Shown piece by piece: positions 53,449 to 62,517 of a stretch of 64,000 nt of DNA. The DNA is from Bordetella genomosp. 9. Its GTDB lineage: Bacteria > Pseudomonadota > Gammaproteobacteria > Burkholderiales > Burkholderiaceae_B. The notes below the pieces were generated by a model. That model was given only the letters and a program-made list of their open reading frames with translations. It was not told the DNA's origin and ran no database searches. The stretch lies in contig NZ_NEVJ01000002.1 of assembly GCF_002261425.1 (NCBI RefSeq), positions 930,001 to 994,000 on the forward strand. The letters run 5' to 3'. The translations under genes and the position numbers were made by a program. The number at the start of each line of letters is the position of its first letter. Position 1 is the first letter of the stretch.

Positions 53449-54387
53449 TTAGATATCCCGGGCGAGCCGCATCACGGTGACCCCTGGCTTCAACTGCAGC
53501 AGCGAGGGCATGATCAGCGTGCAGCGGTCGTAGGGCGTCACGACCGGTACGCCGTCCGTCCAACAGAGCACCGTGCCGCGATCCGGCAAGGTGTCCAGGC
53601 ACTGCCAGGGCCGTTCGAAGCGGAAATCCATGGATTGCGCGACGACGGCGTCGGTGACTTGCAGCACCCGCTGGGCCGGCGGATCGGGCATCCGCCATCC
53701 TGCGGGAATGTCGTCCTCGTCGACGATGCCGGACGCCGCGAGCATGCGCGCCACCATGTCTTTCGCGACATCGCGCGAGGCAAGGTCGCCATGGAAGCCG
53801 CATTCGATCAGCAACGCGCAGGCGTCCTCACGCGTGGCGTCGCCGAACCGCGCGTAGTCGCGCATGCGCACGCCGTCCTTGTGGCCGGCGTCGACGATGA
53901 CGTGCGCCGGCGCCTTCAGCGCTCCCGCCAGCGCGATGTTGCGCGGCAGGATACCGGTCAGCAGGAGCGGCGCGCTCGGTTCGTGCATCGAATGCAGGTC
54001 CAGCAGCCAGTCGGCGCGTTCGACCCAGGGACGCAGGACCGCCGCGCGTCGGCAATCGGCGGTCTGCGGGCGATCCAGGCGATCGGCGTGCCACACCCTG
54101 TTCATGTCTTCTTCCACGAAGCGCGAGGCGTCGTGGCGGTCGGGATCGAAACGATCGAAGGCTTCAAGATTGCAGAACGCCAGGATCAGGCTGCCGCGCC
54201 GTGGCCGCAAGCCGGAGGCGAGCAGGTCCTTGAGCGCCCAGGCGCCGCAGAGTTCATTGCCGTGCAGCAGGGCCGACACCATGAGCGCGCGGCCCGGCCG
54301 GCCCGAATCGAAATGCCATACGCCCGCCGTTCCGGTGTTGCCGACGCGTTCGCGCGTCAGGTCGGGAATGGGTAGTCGGAAATCCAT
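53449..54387 (-). CDS. Succinylglutamate desuccinylase/aspartoacylase-family protein
   Basis: A 312-residue M14-like Zn hydrolase: SALLHGNELCGAWAL (HxxE), FCNLEAF, ED-N-R region EDMNRVWHADRLDR, and DLHSMHEPSAPLLL supplying the third ligand. The family cleaves N-acyl amino acids. It precedes a Bug gene in the same direction on the other side (54484-55506), so the Bug protein may bring its substrate. Confidence 0.82.
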   Translation of the reverse strand: MDFRLPIPDLTRERVGNTGTAGVWHFDSGRPGRALMVSALLHGNELCGAWALKDLLASGLRPRRGSLILAFCNLEAFDRFDPDRHDASRFVEEDMNRVWHADRLDRPQTADCRRAAVLRPWVERADWLLDLHSMHEPSAPLLLTGILPRNIALAGALKAPAHVIVDAGHKDGVRMRDYARFGDATREDACALLIECGFHGDLASRDVAKDMVARMLAASGIVDEDDIPAGWRMPDPPAQRVLQVTDAVVAQSMDFRFERPWQCLDTLPDRGTVLCWTDGVPVVTPYDRCTLIMPSLLQLKPGVTVMRLARDI

Positions 54388-54483
54388 GGAACTGTCCTTC
54401 TGGCGGCGGCGGCCGGGCTGCGCGGAGCGATGCGCAGCCCGGCGCCACGGGTGCTATGGGTTGCTTTCTGGCGCTACGGTGCG

Positions 54484-55506
54484 CTATTGGGCCTCGATGT
54501 GCGCGGCCTTTACCAGCGCGCCGTACTTGGTGGTTTCCGCGGCCTGATAGGCCGCGAGATCCACGTCAGCCTGCGCCACTTCGGCGCCGGCGTCGCGCAT
54601 CCTGGCCTGGAACGAGCCGGACTGCAGCGTGTCTTTCAAAGCGGCGCGCAGCTTGGCCACCACCGGCTGCGGCAACCCCGCCGGACCGTACAGGCCAAAC
54701 CAGACGTTGACGTCGACGGACTCGAAACCCGGCGTGGCGGCGAGCGGCGCAATCTCCGGCGCGGTCGCCGAAGGCCTGGTCTCGGTCAGGCCCACGGCGG
54801 CGATCTTGCCGGCGCGCACTTGGGGCAGGGCGGACGACAGGACCAGGATCCCGAAATCCAGCTGCCCGCTCATCAGGTCGGTCACCATGGGCGACACGCC
54901 GCGGTACGGCACATGTCCGACCTCCGTATGGGTGGACTGGTTGATCATCTCGCCCGCGAGGTGCAAGGCCGTGCCCACCCCCGACGATCCGAAGTTGTAG
55001 GTGCCGGGCGCCGCGCTTTTCACCTTGCGCAAATAGTCGGCGGCGGTCTTGACGCCGGATTTGGCGCTGGCGGCCAGCACCATCGGCTGTGAAGCGACCA
55101 GGCCCACCGGGGTGAAGTCGGTCGCGCCGTCGTATTGCACCGAAGTATTGATCATGCGGGCGATGACCATCTCGTTGGTGGCGCCCAGAAGCAGCGTATA
55201 GCCGTCCGGTGCGGCGCGCGCCACCCGCTGGGCGCCTATCGTGCCGCCGGCGCCGCCCAGGTTTTCGACGACGACCGATTGGCCCAGCCGCTTCGCCAGC
55301 TCCTCGCCCAGCAGCCGTGCGGTCAGGTCGACGCTGCCGCCGGCGGGATAGCCCACGACCAGAGAGAGGGTGCGTGCAGGGTATTCCGCGGCAAAGGCGA
55401 TGGGGGATGCGGCGAGCGCGGCGGCCGCGCACAGGCAGGCGAGTGTGTTGCGCAAGGCGTGCGCGATGTAGGGCCGGCAGCGGCGCCGGCGTGCGATGAC
55501 GTTCAT
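54484..55506 (-). CDS. TctC/Bug-family periplasmic binding protein
   Basis: A 340-residue protein with a long basic signal region (ARRRRCRPYIAHALRNTL then a hydrophobic core ending AFA). The mature part has YPARTLSLVVGYPAGGSVDLT and VENLGGAGGTIGAQRVARAAPDGYT. The start at 55506 is used; the open frame to 55605 lacks signal character. It is upstream of the aspartoacylase-like gene in one direction. Confidence 0.88.
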   Translation of the reverse strand: MNVIARRRRCRPYIAHALRNTLACLCAAAALAASPIAFAAEYPARTLSLVVGYPAGGSVDLTARLLGEELAKRLGQSVVVENLGGAGGTIGAQRVARAAPDGYTLLLGATNEMVIARMINTSVQYDGATDFTPVGLVASQPMVLAASAKSGVKTAADYLRKVKSAAPGTYNFGSSGVGTALHLAGEMINQSTHTEVGHVPYRGVSPMVTDLMSGQLDFGILVLSSALPQVRAGKIAAVGLTETRPSATAPEIAPLAATPGFESVDVNVWFGLYGPAGLPQPVVAKLRAALKDTLQSGSFQARMRDAGAEVAQADVDLAAYQAAETTKYGALVKAAHIEAQ

Positions 55507-55590
55507 TGGTCTTCTCCCTTGAGACAGGTTGGGCGGCTGCGCCGCCTCTTGGAAACAAGGGCTATTGTCGGGTCCGATCGTAAGCCGGCC

Positions 55591-55605
55591 GTGCCGAAAC
55601 GGCAC
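55591..55605. promoter_or_regulatory. GTGCCG-AAA-CGGCAC inverted repeat
   Basis: Perfect 6-base arms with a 3-base centre lie in the 152-base gap between the Bug start and the LysR stop. It suits a LysR-type or other dimeric operator ahead of the Bug/aspartoacylase genes. Confidence 0.4.
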
Positions 55606-55658
55606 CGAGCCGTGCTGTTTAGATCAGGGCATTCGCACCAAGAGCGGCCCTGGAGGAC

Positions 55659-56480
55659 TCAGGAAAAACGGCGGGTGGTCGCCGCCCAGGCCGCCTCGGC
55701 AAGCTCGGACATGCGGGCCCTTGGCCGATACAGGCGGACTTCGAAGGCGACCTCGTCGCCGCGGCCGCCCAGCGCGGTCAGCGCGCCGCGCCGGCAATCG
55801 GCGACCACCAGGGACCAGGGCAGCCAGGCCACGCCCAGGATGCGCGCCATCGCCAGCCCGCCGGCGTAGTCGATCAGCGGCGTGGGCGGGCCGCCTTCGC
55901 GCAGGGTATGGCGCGCGTTGCCGCGCAGGTCCACCTGCGACACCGGCACGAGCTTGTCGGTCGCGAAAGTCATGTAGCGGTAGCGCTGCGGACTGAGCGA
56001 CACGGACATGGCGGGATGCTCATAGCAGCACAGCATGTCCACCTTGCCCTGTTCCAACCGGGTGCCGACGTCCTCCATCCGGCCCGTCGATATATCGACC
56101 CGCGTCCCCACGGCAAGCACCTTGGGGGCGCGATGGCGCAGGCGCGCGATCCAGTCGGTGACCAGCGTCCTGGCCAGGCTCCGCCCGGCGGCGATGCGCA
56201 ATACCGCGTCGCCGCCCGCGCGCGAGCCGCGCATGCGCTCGCGCGCCGCGCTCATGTTTTCGACCACCTGCACGGCCGTCTTCAGCAGCGCTTCGCCTTC
56301 CGGGGTCAGCGTCGCGGGCTGCTGTCCCCGGTGGATCAGGGGCGTGCCCGCCCAGGCCTCGAGCGCCCGGATACGGCGCCCAAAGGCGGGATGGGTGACG
56401 TGCCGGGCCTCCGCGGCCCTGACGAAGCTACCGGTGCGCGCCAGCGCGATCAGGTCTTCCAGGAGTTTCAGGTCCGGCAT
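55659..56480 (-). CDS. LysR-family regulator (short form)
   Basis: A 273-residue LysR protein with HTH LEDLIALARTGSFVRAAEARHVTHPAFGRRIRALEAWAG and a somewhat short effector domain. It is 20-30 residues shorter than usual. It starts 21 bases after the dienelactone-hydrolase gene in the same direction, at the end of the sulfur-type operon. Confidence 0.85.
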   Translation of the reverse strand: MPDLKLLEDLIALARTGSFVRAAEARHVTHPAFGRRIRALEAWAGTPLIHRGQQPATLTPEGEALLKTAVQVVENMSAARERMRGSRAGGDAVLRIAAGRSLARTLVTDWIARLRHRAPKVLAVGTRVDISTGRMEDVGTRLEQGKVDMLCCYEHPAMSVSLSPQRYRYMTFATDKLVPVSQVDLRGNARHTLREGGPPTPLIDYAGGLAMARILGVAWLPWSLVVADCRRGALTALGGRGDEVAFEVRLYRPRARMSELAEAAWAATTRRFS

Positions 56481-56501
56481 CGGAGGCGATAGTTTTCCCA
56501 G

Positions 56502-57206
56502 TCAGGACAAGGCCCGCCGCAACAGCGCCAAGGTATGCTGGTTCGCTTGCTCGGCGGATTCGGGTTCGTAGGGCGGTTGGCCCGCGCGGGCGAATCCATG
56601 CCCAGCCTTGGGATATACCAGAATCTCCAGATCCTGGCCATCGCGCTTGCGCTCGCGCATCTGGTCGGCATAGCGCACCGGCACGCGCTGGTCCAGGGCG
56701 CCGAAGTGAAAGGCCGCCGCGCCCTTGATGGCGGGCGTCTCGTCGAAATAGTCGTCCAGGTCGATGCTGTAGTAGCCGATGGCGGCGTCCGGCGTGTCGC
56801 GCGCGGCGGTCAGGAAGGCGATCTTCCCGCCCAGGCAGTAGCCGATCAGCCCGACCCGGCCATTGCTGGCCGGATGGCGCCGGATGTGTTCCATGCAGCT
56901 GACCGTATCCTGCACGGCGGCGTCGAAGTCCATCCTGGCGTACAGCGCGCGGCACACCTGCTGCGATGCCGGCGTGTACTCCAGGTAGGTCCCCGGGGCC
57001 TGGCGCCAGTACAGGTCGGGCGCCAGCACCAGGAAGCCGGCGTCGGCGTATTGTTGCGCGGTCGCGCGCGCCCAGTCGTTGACGTTGTAGGCTTCGGCCA
57101 GGAAGATCACGGCCCCGTGCGAGCCCGCTGTCCAGTTCTCCGGTTCGACCTGCCATCCTTGGAAGGTCCCGCCGTCCCGCGCGGGAATATCGATGAAGCT
57201 TGCCAT
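56502..57206 (-). CDS. Dienelactone hydrolase-family protein
   Basis: A 234-residue alpha/beta hydrolase of the DLH family: nucleophile Cys124 in IGYCLGGK, acid in GALDQRVP, and His in KAGHGFAR. DLH enzymes open lactones from chlorocatechol pathways, but many homologues act on other esters. It follows the rhodanese gene by 27 bases. Confidence 0.87.
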   Translation of the reverse strand: MASFIDIPARDGGTFQGWQVEPENWTAGSHGAVIFLAEAYNVNDWARATAQQYADAGFLVLAPDLYWRQAPGTYLEYTPASQQVCRALYARMDFDAAVQDTVSCMEHIRRHPASNGRVGLIGYCLGGKIAFLTAARDTPDAAIGYYSIDLDDYFDETPAIKGAAAFHFGALDQRVPVRYADQMRERKRDGQDLEILVYPKAGHGFARAGQPPYEPESAEQANQHTLALLRRALS

Positions 57207-57233
57207 GCGTAATGTTCCTTCTGGCGTGTGCCG

Positions 57234-58973
57234 TTATCGCGTCGAAGCCGGCATCGTGAATGTATAGCCGTCCCGCTCCAATTGGGCGAGCAGTCCTTTT
57301 TCCCAGTTCAGGTAGCGCTGCATGGCTTCCTTGTTGCCTCTGCGCCGGTCGTGCATCCAATACAGGGTATCGATGCGGGCTTCCTGCGGCAGCGCTTCTT
57401 CGTCCTTGCTGGCGATGGCATGGCCGGCATCCTGCCACGCCTGGGTGCCGCCGCGGACCACCTTGACCTGCCTGTCCGGGTCGGACGCGAGCTCCCGCAG
57501 ATCCATGGCGGCGAGTTCGGCGGCGCGGCCATCCCGGGAAAACAGGACCAGCGCGCGACCCTGCCGCAGCAGTTCCGCGACGGTGTCCAGTGCGGCGCGG
57601 CTGGCCCACAGCGCGCCCGCCGGGTGAGCCTGCAGGTAATCGGCGCTGCGATCGAAACTGATCGCGATGGCGCCCTGGCGCATGGCCGCGTACGCTTCGC
57701 GCGGGTCGATGCGCGCGGCGTCCGTGCCCGCCCCGATCGCGTGGCCGTCGGGCCTTTCCACCGGTTCCACCGTGACGCGGGCGGCTTCGTCGGCGCTCTT
57801 CGCGCCGGCGTTGGCCAGTGCCTGGGCGGCGGTGTCGGGCTCGCTGGCCTGGCCGGCGCCGGCTTCGTAGACCAGGGTGTACGCGTCCCAGTTCATGCAG
57901 CGCAGCCAGTGGCAGACCACGGCCGAGCGGGTGCCGTCCGTGTCTATCACGACGATCCGCGCGCCCAGCGTGCCCAGCCATCGATCGGTGGCCTGCAGGA
58001 GCTGACCGCCGGGCGCATGGCGCGCGCCTTCGTAATGGCCGGCGTGGTATTCCTCGGCGGTGCGCACGTCGAGCAGCAAGGTCGTGCGATCGGGATCGGC
58101 GAGCCATTGCCGGACGGTAGAGTGGTCCAGCTGCGTGATGTGATGTTCGCGGCGGATTCGCGCGGCCCGCTCGTCGGCGCGCCGCCGGTTTTCCGGCGTG
58201 GGCGATTCGTATCCCTGCAGCAGGCCGGCTTCCAGCGGCAGCCCGGCCAGCTTCCAGCCGTGGTTGCCGTCGGCGAGCGCGACCACGCGATTGGGCACGC
58301 CGGCATTGATGAGCGATTGGGCGCCGATGATCCCGCGCGTGCGGCCGCCGCATGCCACCACCACCATGGTGTCGGGCGAGGGGACCAGGTCGTCGAAGCG
58401 ATAGATCAGCTCGGCGCTTGGGCAACTGACCGCGCGCGGCACGTGGTTGGCCGCGTGCTCGTTGACGGTGCGGGGATCCAGCACGCGGATGTCCGCCTGC
58501 CGATCCAGCAGCGCCGCCAGTTCTTCCGGGCCGATGCTGGGCGTGTGGAAGTGGTGCTCCACCCATTCGCCGAAGGCCTTGCTGGCCACGTAGGTGCCCT
58601 GGAAGATCTGGTGTCCGGCCTGTTCCCAGGCGGCGATGCCGCCGTCCAGGACGGAGACGTCGGTGTAGCCCATGGTCCGCAGGCGGCGCGCGGCGCGCGC
58701 GGCGATCCCGCCGCCGTGGTCCACCACGACCACGCGGCATGTCTTGCGCGGCACCAGGGTGGGCGCCTGCAGCTCGAGCAGGCTGTAGGGGATATTCACC
58801 GCCAGCAGCATGTGCCCCATGCCGAATTGGCCTTCTTCGCTGACGTCCACCACGGCCAGTTCATGGCCGTCGCTCAACATCGCTTTAAGCTCGGCCGCGG
58901 ACACGGACGGGGCGCGCGGCGGTTCCTGTTCGGGAGGGGAGAGGGGCATGCTGGAATAGTCCTCGATGGTCAT
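57234..58973 (-). CDS. Four-domain rhodanese with one intact catalytic cysteine
   Basis: A 579-residue chain of four rhodanese domains (about residues 22-125, 140-250, 275-375, 415-525). Only the second has the active-site Cys: VVACGGRTRG, Cys208. The matching position is Asp85 in domain 1 (VVVDHGGG), Asp344 in domain 3 (VIDTDGTRS) and Ser479 in domain 4 (LFSRDGRA). Rhodaneses carry sulfane sulfur on this Cys. The start at 58973 is supported by ATGA overlap with the Bug gene. The three inactive domains may be structural or bind the substrate. Confidence 0.8.
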   Translation of the reverse strand: MTIEDYSSMPLSPPEQEPPRAPSVSAAELKAMLSDGHELAVVDVSEEGQFGMGHMLLAVNIPYSLLELQAPTLVPRKTCRVVVVDHGGGIAARAARRLRTMGYTDVSVLDGGIAAWEQAGHQIFQGTYVASKAFGEWVEHHFHTPSIGPEELAALLDRQADIRVLDPRTVNEHAANHVPRAVSCPSAELIYRFDDLVPSPDTMVVVACGGRTRGIIGAQSLINAGVPNRVVALADGNHGWKLAGLPLEAGLLQGYESPTPENRRRADERAARIRREHHITQLDHSTVRQWLADPDRTTLLLDVRTAEEYHAGHYEGARHAPGGQLLQATDRWLGTLGARIVVIDTDGTRSAVVCHWLRCMNWDAYTLVYEAGAGQASEPDTAAQALANAGAKSADEAARVTVEPVERPDGHAIGAGTDAARIDPREAYAAMRQGAIAISFDRSADYLQAHPAGALWASRAALDTVAELLRQGRALVLFSRDGRAAELAAMDLRELASDPDRQVKVVRGGTQAWQDAGHAIASKDEEALPQEARIDTLYWMHDRRRGNKEAMQRYLNWEKGLLAQLERDGYTFTMPASTR

Positions 58974-60001
58974 GGTTCGGTCTGGATGTGGGAAGCCTTG
59001 ATGACCTTGGCCCACATCGCCTGCTGTTCCCGCAGGTAATGGGCGAAGTCCGCCGGCGTACCGCCCGCCGGCTCGACGCCGATCTGCGACAGCGATTCGC
59101 GGACGTCGGGTTCGCGCAGGATTTCATCGACGGCGGTATTGAGCAGGCGCACGATGGCATCGGGCGTGTCCTTCGGCGCCATCAGCCCGTACCAGGACGG
59201 CGCGTCGAAGTTGTCCAGGCCGGCTTCCGTGAACGTGGGGACGTCGGGCAGTTCCTTCAGGCGGTGGGCGCCGGATACCGCAATCGCGCGTAGCTTGCCG
59301 GCCTTGATCATCGGTACCACGGACGAAGCCGTGTTGAAGATCATCTGCACCTGGCCGCCAATCAGGTCGGTCACCATCTGCGAGCTGCCGCGATACGGGA
59401 TGTGCGCCATCTCCAGTCCCGTGCGCAGCTTGAACAGCTCGCCGGCCAGGTGGACGGAGGTGCCCACGCCGCCCGACGCGAAATTGATCTTGCCGGGGTG
59501 CTTGCGCACATAGTCCATCAGCGTAGGAAGATCGGTGGGCGGGAATTGCGGAGAGGTGACCAGGATCACGGGCGTATCGCCGATGTGCGCCACCGGCGCC
59601 AGGTCGCGCAGCGGCGCATAGGGCAGGTTGGGCATCAGGGATGGGTTGATCGACAGGGTGACCTGGCCCAGCAGGAGTTTCTGCCCGTCCGGCGCGGCGC
59701 GTATGACATACTCGTTGGCGGGGTTGGTCGAGCCGCCGGGTTTGTTTTCGACGATGAAGCTCTGGTGCAGCTTCGCGCCCAGCCTGGCGCTGATCAGGCG
59801 CGCGACGCTGTCGCTGCCGCCGCCGGGGCTGAATGGGACCACCACGCTGACGGGGCCGCTGGGATAGCCGCCCGCCACCGCCGTGCCGCCGGCCGCGCAG
59901 AGCAGGGCCGGCACGGCCAGCATGGCGCGCAGGGTGGTACGCACCGTTGCATGCGACGCGGCATGCAGGGTGGCCAGGGTATGGCGAACGATACGTTGCA
60001 C
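58970..60001 (-). CDS. TctC/Bug-family periplasmic binding protein
   Basis: A 343-residue protein with a long signal region, then YPSGPVSVVVPFSPGGGSDSV and VENKPGGSTNPANEYVIRAAPDGQK. A GTG at 60001 is chosen because GGAGGA lies nine bases before it; an ATG at 60055 has no such site. It heads the operon with the rhodanese, DLH and LysR genes and is divergent from the CysB-like gene. Confidence 0.86.
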   Translation of the reverse strand: MQRIVRHTLATLHAASHATVRTTLRAMLAVPALLCAAGGTAVAGGYPSGPVSVVVPFSPGGGSDSVARLISARLGAKLHQSFIVENKPGGSTNPANEYVIRAAPDGQKLLLGQVTLSINPSLMPNLPYAPLRDLAPVAHIGDTPVILVTSPQFPPTDLPTLMDYVRKHPGKINFASGGVGTSVHLAGELFKLRTGLEMAHIPYRGSSQMVTDLIGGQVQMIFNTASSVVPMIKAGKLRAIAVSGAHRLKELPDVPTFTEAGLDNFDAPSWYGLMAPKDTPDAIVRLLNTAVDEILREPDVRESLSQIGVEPAGGTPADFAHYLREQQAMWAKVIKASHIQTEP

Positions 60002-60134
60002 GATGAGTCTTCCTCCGTGTTCCAGGACTCGAGTCCTTTTTATTGTCCGGGGCATCCTAGCATCGGCATAATGGTTTTAAATAATATGCATTTATGAAAT
60101 AAAATCAGGAAAACTTATAAGACGGTGGGAGACG
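60002..60134. promoter_or_regulatory. AT-rich divergent promoter between Bug/rhodanese operon and CysB-like gene
   Basis: The stretch 60065-60121 is strikingly AT-rich for this genome (runs of TTTTAAATAATATGC type) and ends in CTTATAAG (60114-60121). CysB-family proteins bind AT-rich, weakly conserved sites. A very similar CTTATAAG element occurs upstream of the Bug gene at 62514-63554. Confidence 0.45.
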
Positions 60135-61067
60135 ATGAACATCCAGCAGCTTCGGTACATCTGCGAAGTGTCCAGGCACGCGCTCAAGATCTCGAAGGCC
60201 GCCGAGGTCCTGCATACCTCGCAGCCCAACATCAGCACGCAGATCAAGCTGCTGGAAGACGAGCTCGGGCTGACGATCTTCCAGCGGCAGCGCCGCCGGC
60301 TGGTGGGCGTCACGCCCGACGGCCAGAAGGTCATCGAGCGCGCCCAGCGCATCCTGACCGAAGTCAACGAGATCAAGGCCATCGGCGGGGAACAGCAGCT
60401 GGACAACAGCGGGACGCTGGTCATCGCCGCCAGCCATACGCAGGCCAGGTTCAGGCTGCCCGCCGTGCTGCAGCGATTCCGCGAGGGCTATCCGGACGTG
60501 CATATCAGCATCCGCCCCGAAAGCGGCCGCGCGATCCAGGACGCGCTGGTGGCGGGGTCGGCCGACATCGGGATACTGAGCCAGTGCAATGACGGCGGCG
60601 CCGACCTGGTGTACATCCCCTTCCAGACCTACCAGCGCATCCTGCTGGTGAACACCGGCCACCCGCTGCTGCGCAAGCGCAAGGTCGGCCTGCAGGACAT
60701 CGTGCAGCATCCCATCGTGCTGTATGAGCCTTCACAGACGGCGGAAACCTTGATGCGCACCCTGGCGCAGATTCCGCCGCCGGGCCCGGCGCTGCTGCGG
60801 GCCACCAATGCCGATGTGGTCAAGGCCTATGTGGAGCATGGGCTGGGCGTGGCGGTGGTGCCCGACCTGGTGTTCGATCCGGCGCGCGATCCCGGGCTGA
60901 AGGCCATCGCCGTGAGCCACATCTTTCCGTCCAGCACGACGTATGTGGCGGTCAGCCGCAAGCATCATCTGCGGCGATATGCCTATTCGTTCATGGAAAC
61001 GCTGGCGCCGCAGGTGACGCGCGACGTCGTGGAACGCGCGCTGGCCGCGCGCCGGCCCCGGCGCTGA
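60135..61067 (+). CDS. CysB-type LysR-family regulator
   Basis: A 310-residue protein matching the CysB/Cbl branch: MNIQQLRYICEVSRHALKISKAAEVLHTSQPNISTQIKLLEDELGL at the HTH, TPDGQKVIERAQRIL, then an effector domain with HTQARFRLPAVLQRF and SADIGILSQ. CysB-type proteins control sulfur assimilation and organosulfur use. It is divergent from a Bug/rhodanese operon, a natural target. Confidence 0.88.
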   Translation: MNIQQLRYICEVSRHALKISKAAEVLHTSQPNISTQIKLLEDELGLTIFQRQRRRLVGVTPDGQKVIERAQRILTEVNEIKAIGGEQQLDNSGTLVIAASHTQARFRLPAVLQRFREGYPDVHISIRPESGRAIQDALVAGSADIGILSQCNDGGADLVYIPFQTYQRILLVNTGHPLLRKRKVGLQDIVQHPIVLYEPSQTAETLMRTLAQIPPPGPALLRATNADVVKAYVEHGLGVAVVPDLVFDPARDPGLKAIAVSHIFPSSTTYVAVSRKHHLRRYAYSFMETLAPQVTRDVVERALAARRPRR

Positions 61068-61158
61068 ACGGCCGGCCGGGAGCCATCCGCCATGCCGGCC
61101 GCGTGACGTCATCGGCCGGCCGCGAGCGTAGGCGCCGCGGCGTGGCGCGCCCTGCCGG

Positions 61159-62517
61159 CTAGCCGGCGGCGGCCACCCGCCGCATGCACGCCGCCAGGCC
61201 GCCGGGCTGGCCGAAGCGCGACAGCGTATCGAACAAGGCACGGGACTGCTCCGCGGTGAACCTGTCCTGGACCAGTTCGAAGAACTTGCGCTCCAGGGGT
61301 TCCCATCCCATCGGATTTTCGATGCTGCCGAACGCGTGGGCCACCGACTCGCTGAATTCGCCGCCATCGTCATCGACCACCACCAGCCGCGCGGAGGTCC
61401 GCGTCGCGCTTTCGTCGGGGAATAGCTCGACGCGGGCGGCCAGGGCCTGCAAGGCGGCATCGGCAATCCGCGCATCGCCGAAATCCTTCATGGTGCAGGC
61501 GTGTCCGCTCAGTCCCAGTGCGATGCAGAAGCGCAGGCTGAATTTCGCTTCGGTGGGCGTGTGTGCGCTGTCGCGCCCCGCGATCCTGATGGCGAGCGGA
61601 TGGGTGTATGCCTGGATGCGGCGTATATGCCCGGGCGCGACGCGGCTGGATAGCGCGCGAGCCGCGTCGATGGCGCCGTGCGTCAGCTGGCAGGACGCAT
61701 AGGGCTTGAAACTGTTCCTGGCCACTTCCCAGGGCGGATCGAGCAGATCCCGCGCCATAGGATCCAGCGTCAGCTCGCGATCCTGCAGCATGGTCTGCAG
61801 CAGCCCGTCGGACCCGTCCAGGATGTCGAGCGGTCCCTGCACGGCGGCCTCGGCCAGATCCGCCGCCAGCACCGCGTCGGCTGCCGCCCGCCCGGCGTTC
61901 AGCGGTTTCGCCATCGTTCCGAACGAGCGGGTGTATCCGGTCGCCTGCGACGCCGCCAGGGCTATCGCGTGCGCGGCCTTGACGCGGTCGAAGCCGCGCG
62001 CGTGCGATATCGCGGTGGCCGCGGCGATACGCCCCAGGGTCGGCGTGGCGTGCCAGCCCTGGCGCGTCAGCCGTTCGCCCAGGCCGTGGCTGCCCAGGCG
62101 GGTGCCGGCCTGGAATCCGATCACGAAGGCCGCGAGCAGGCGGTCTTCCGGTATGCGATGGACTTCTCCCACGGCGAGCAGGGCGGCCCAGATGGGGCCG
62201 CTGCCATGCAGGATCGACGGCACATGGGTGTCGTCGAAATCGAGGATGTGCGACAGCATGCCATTGCCCAGCGCGGCGTCGGCGGCGCTGGTTTGCCCGC
62301 CGGTCAGCAAGGTGGCCGCGTCGCCGCGCGGCGCTTGCCGTGCCTGCAAGGCGCGGGCCACCGCCGCCGCTTCCGCCAGGTTCGCCGCGCCAGTGCCGAC
62401 GGCGAACCAGTCGACCAGGCATTGCCGGGCCTGGTCCAGCGCCGTGGCGGGGATGCGCGCGGGATCCGTGTCGGCGGCGAACGCGGCGAACTTCTCGATG
62501 AGCGTCATGGAAGTCAT
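61159..62517 (-). CDS. MmgE/PrpD-family protein
   Basis: A 452-residue member of the 2-methylcitrate dehydratase/itaconate-type superfamily: LDFDDTHVPSILHGSGPIWAAL (HFDD-type block), GRIAAATAISHARG, NAGRAAADAVLAADLA and KPYASCQLTHGAIDAA. These enzymes dehydrate or isomerise tricarboxylates or related acids; many Bug-linked copies are uncharacterised. The ATG overlaps the Bug stop as ATGA, so both are one transcript. Confidence 0.86.
   Translation of the reverse strand: MTSMTLIEKFAAFAADTDPARIPATALDQARQCLVDWFAVGTGAANLAEAAAVARALQARQAPRGDAATLLTGGQTSAADAALGNGMLSHILDFDDTHVPSILHGSGPIWAALLAVGEVHRIPEDRLLAAFVIGFQAGTRLGSHGLGERLTRQGWHATPTLGRIAAATAISHARGFDRVKAAHAIALAASQATGYTRSFGTMAKPLNAGRAAADAVLAADLAEAAVQGPLDILDGSDGLLQTMLQDRELTLDPMARDLLDPPWEVARNSFKPYASCQLTHGAIDAARALSSRVAPGHIRRIQAYTHPLAIRIAGRDSAHTPTEAKFSLRFCIALGLSGHACTMKDFGDARIADAALQALAARVELFPDESATRTSARLVVVDDDGGEFSESVAHAFGSIENPMGWEPLERKFFELVQDRFTAEQSRALFDTLSRFGQPGGLAACMRRVAAAG

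Noticed and set aside
57228..59039. Plus-strand open frame of 603 codons
   Set aside because: Antisense to the four-domain rhodanese; composition typical of GC-driven shadow frames.
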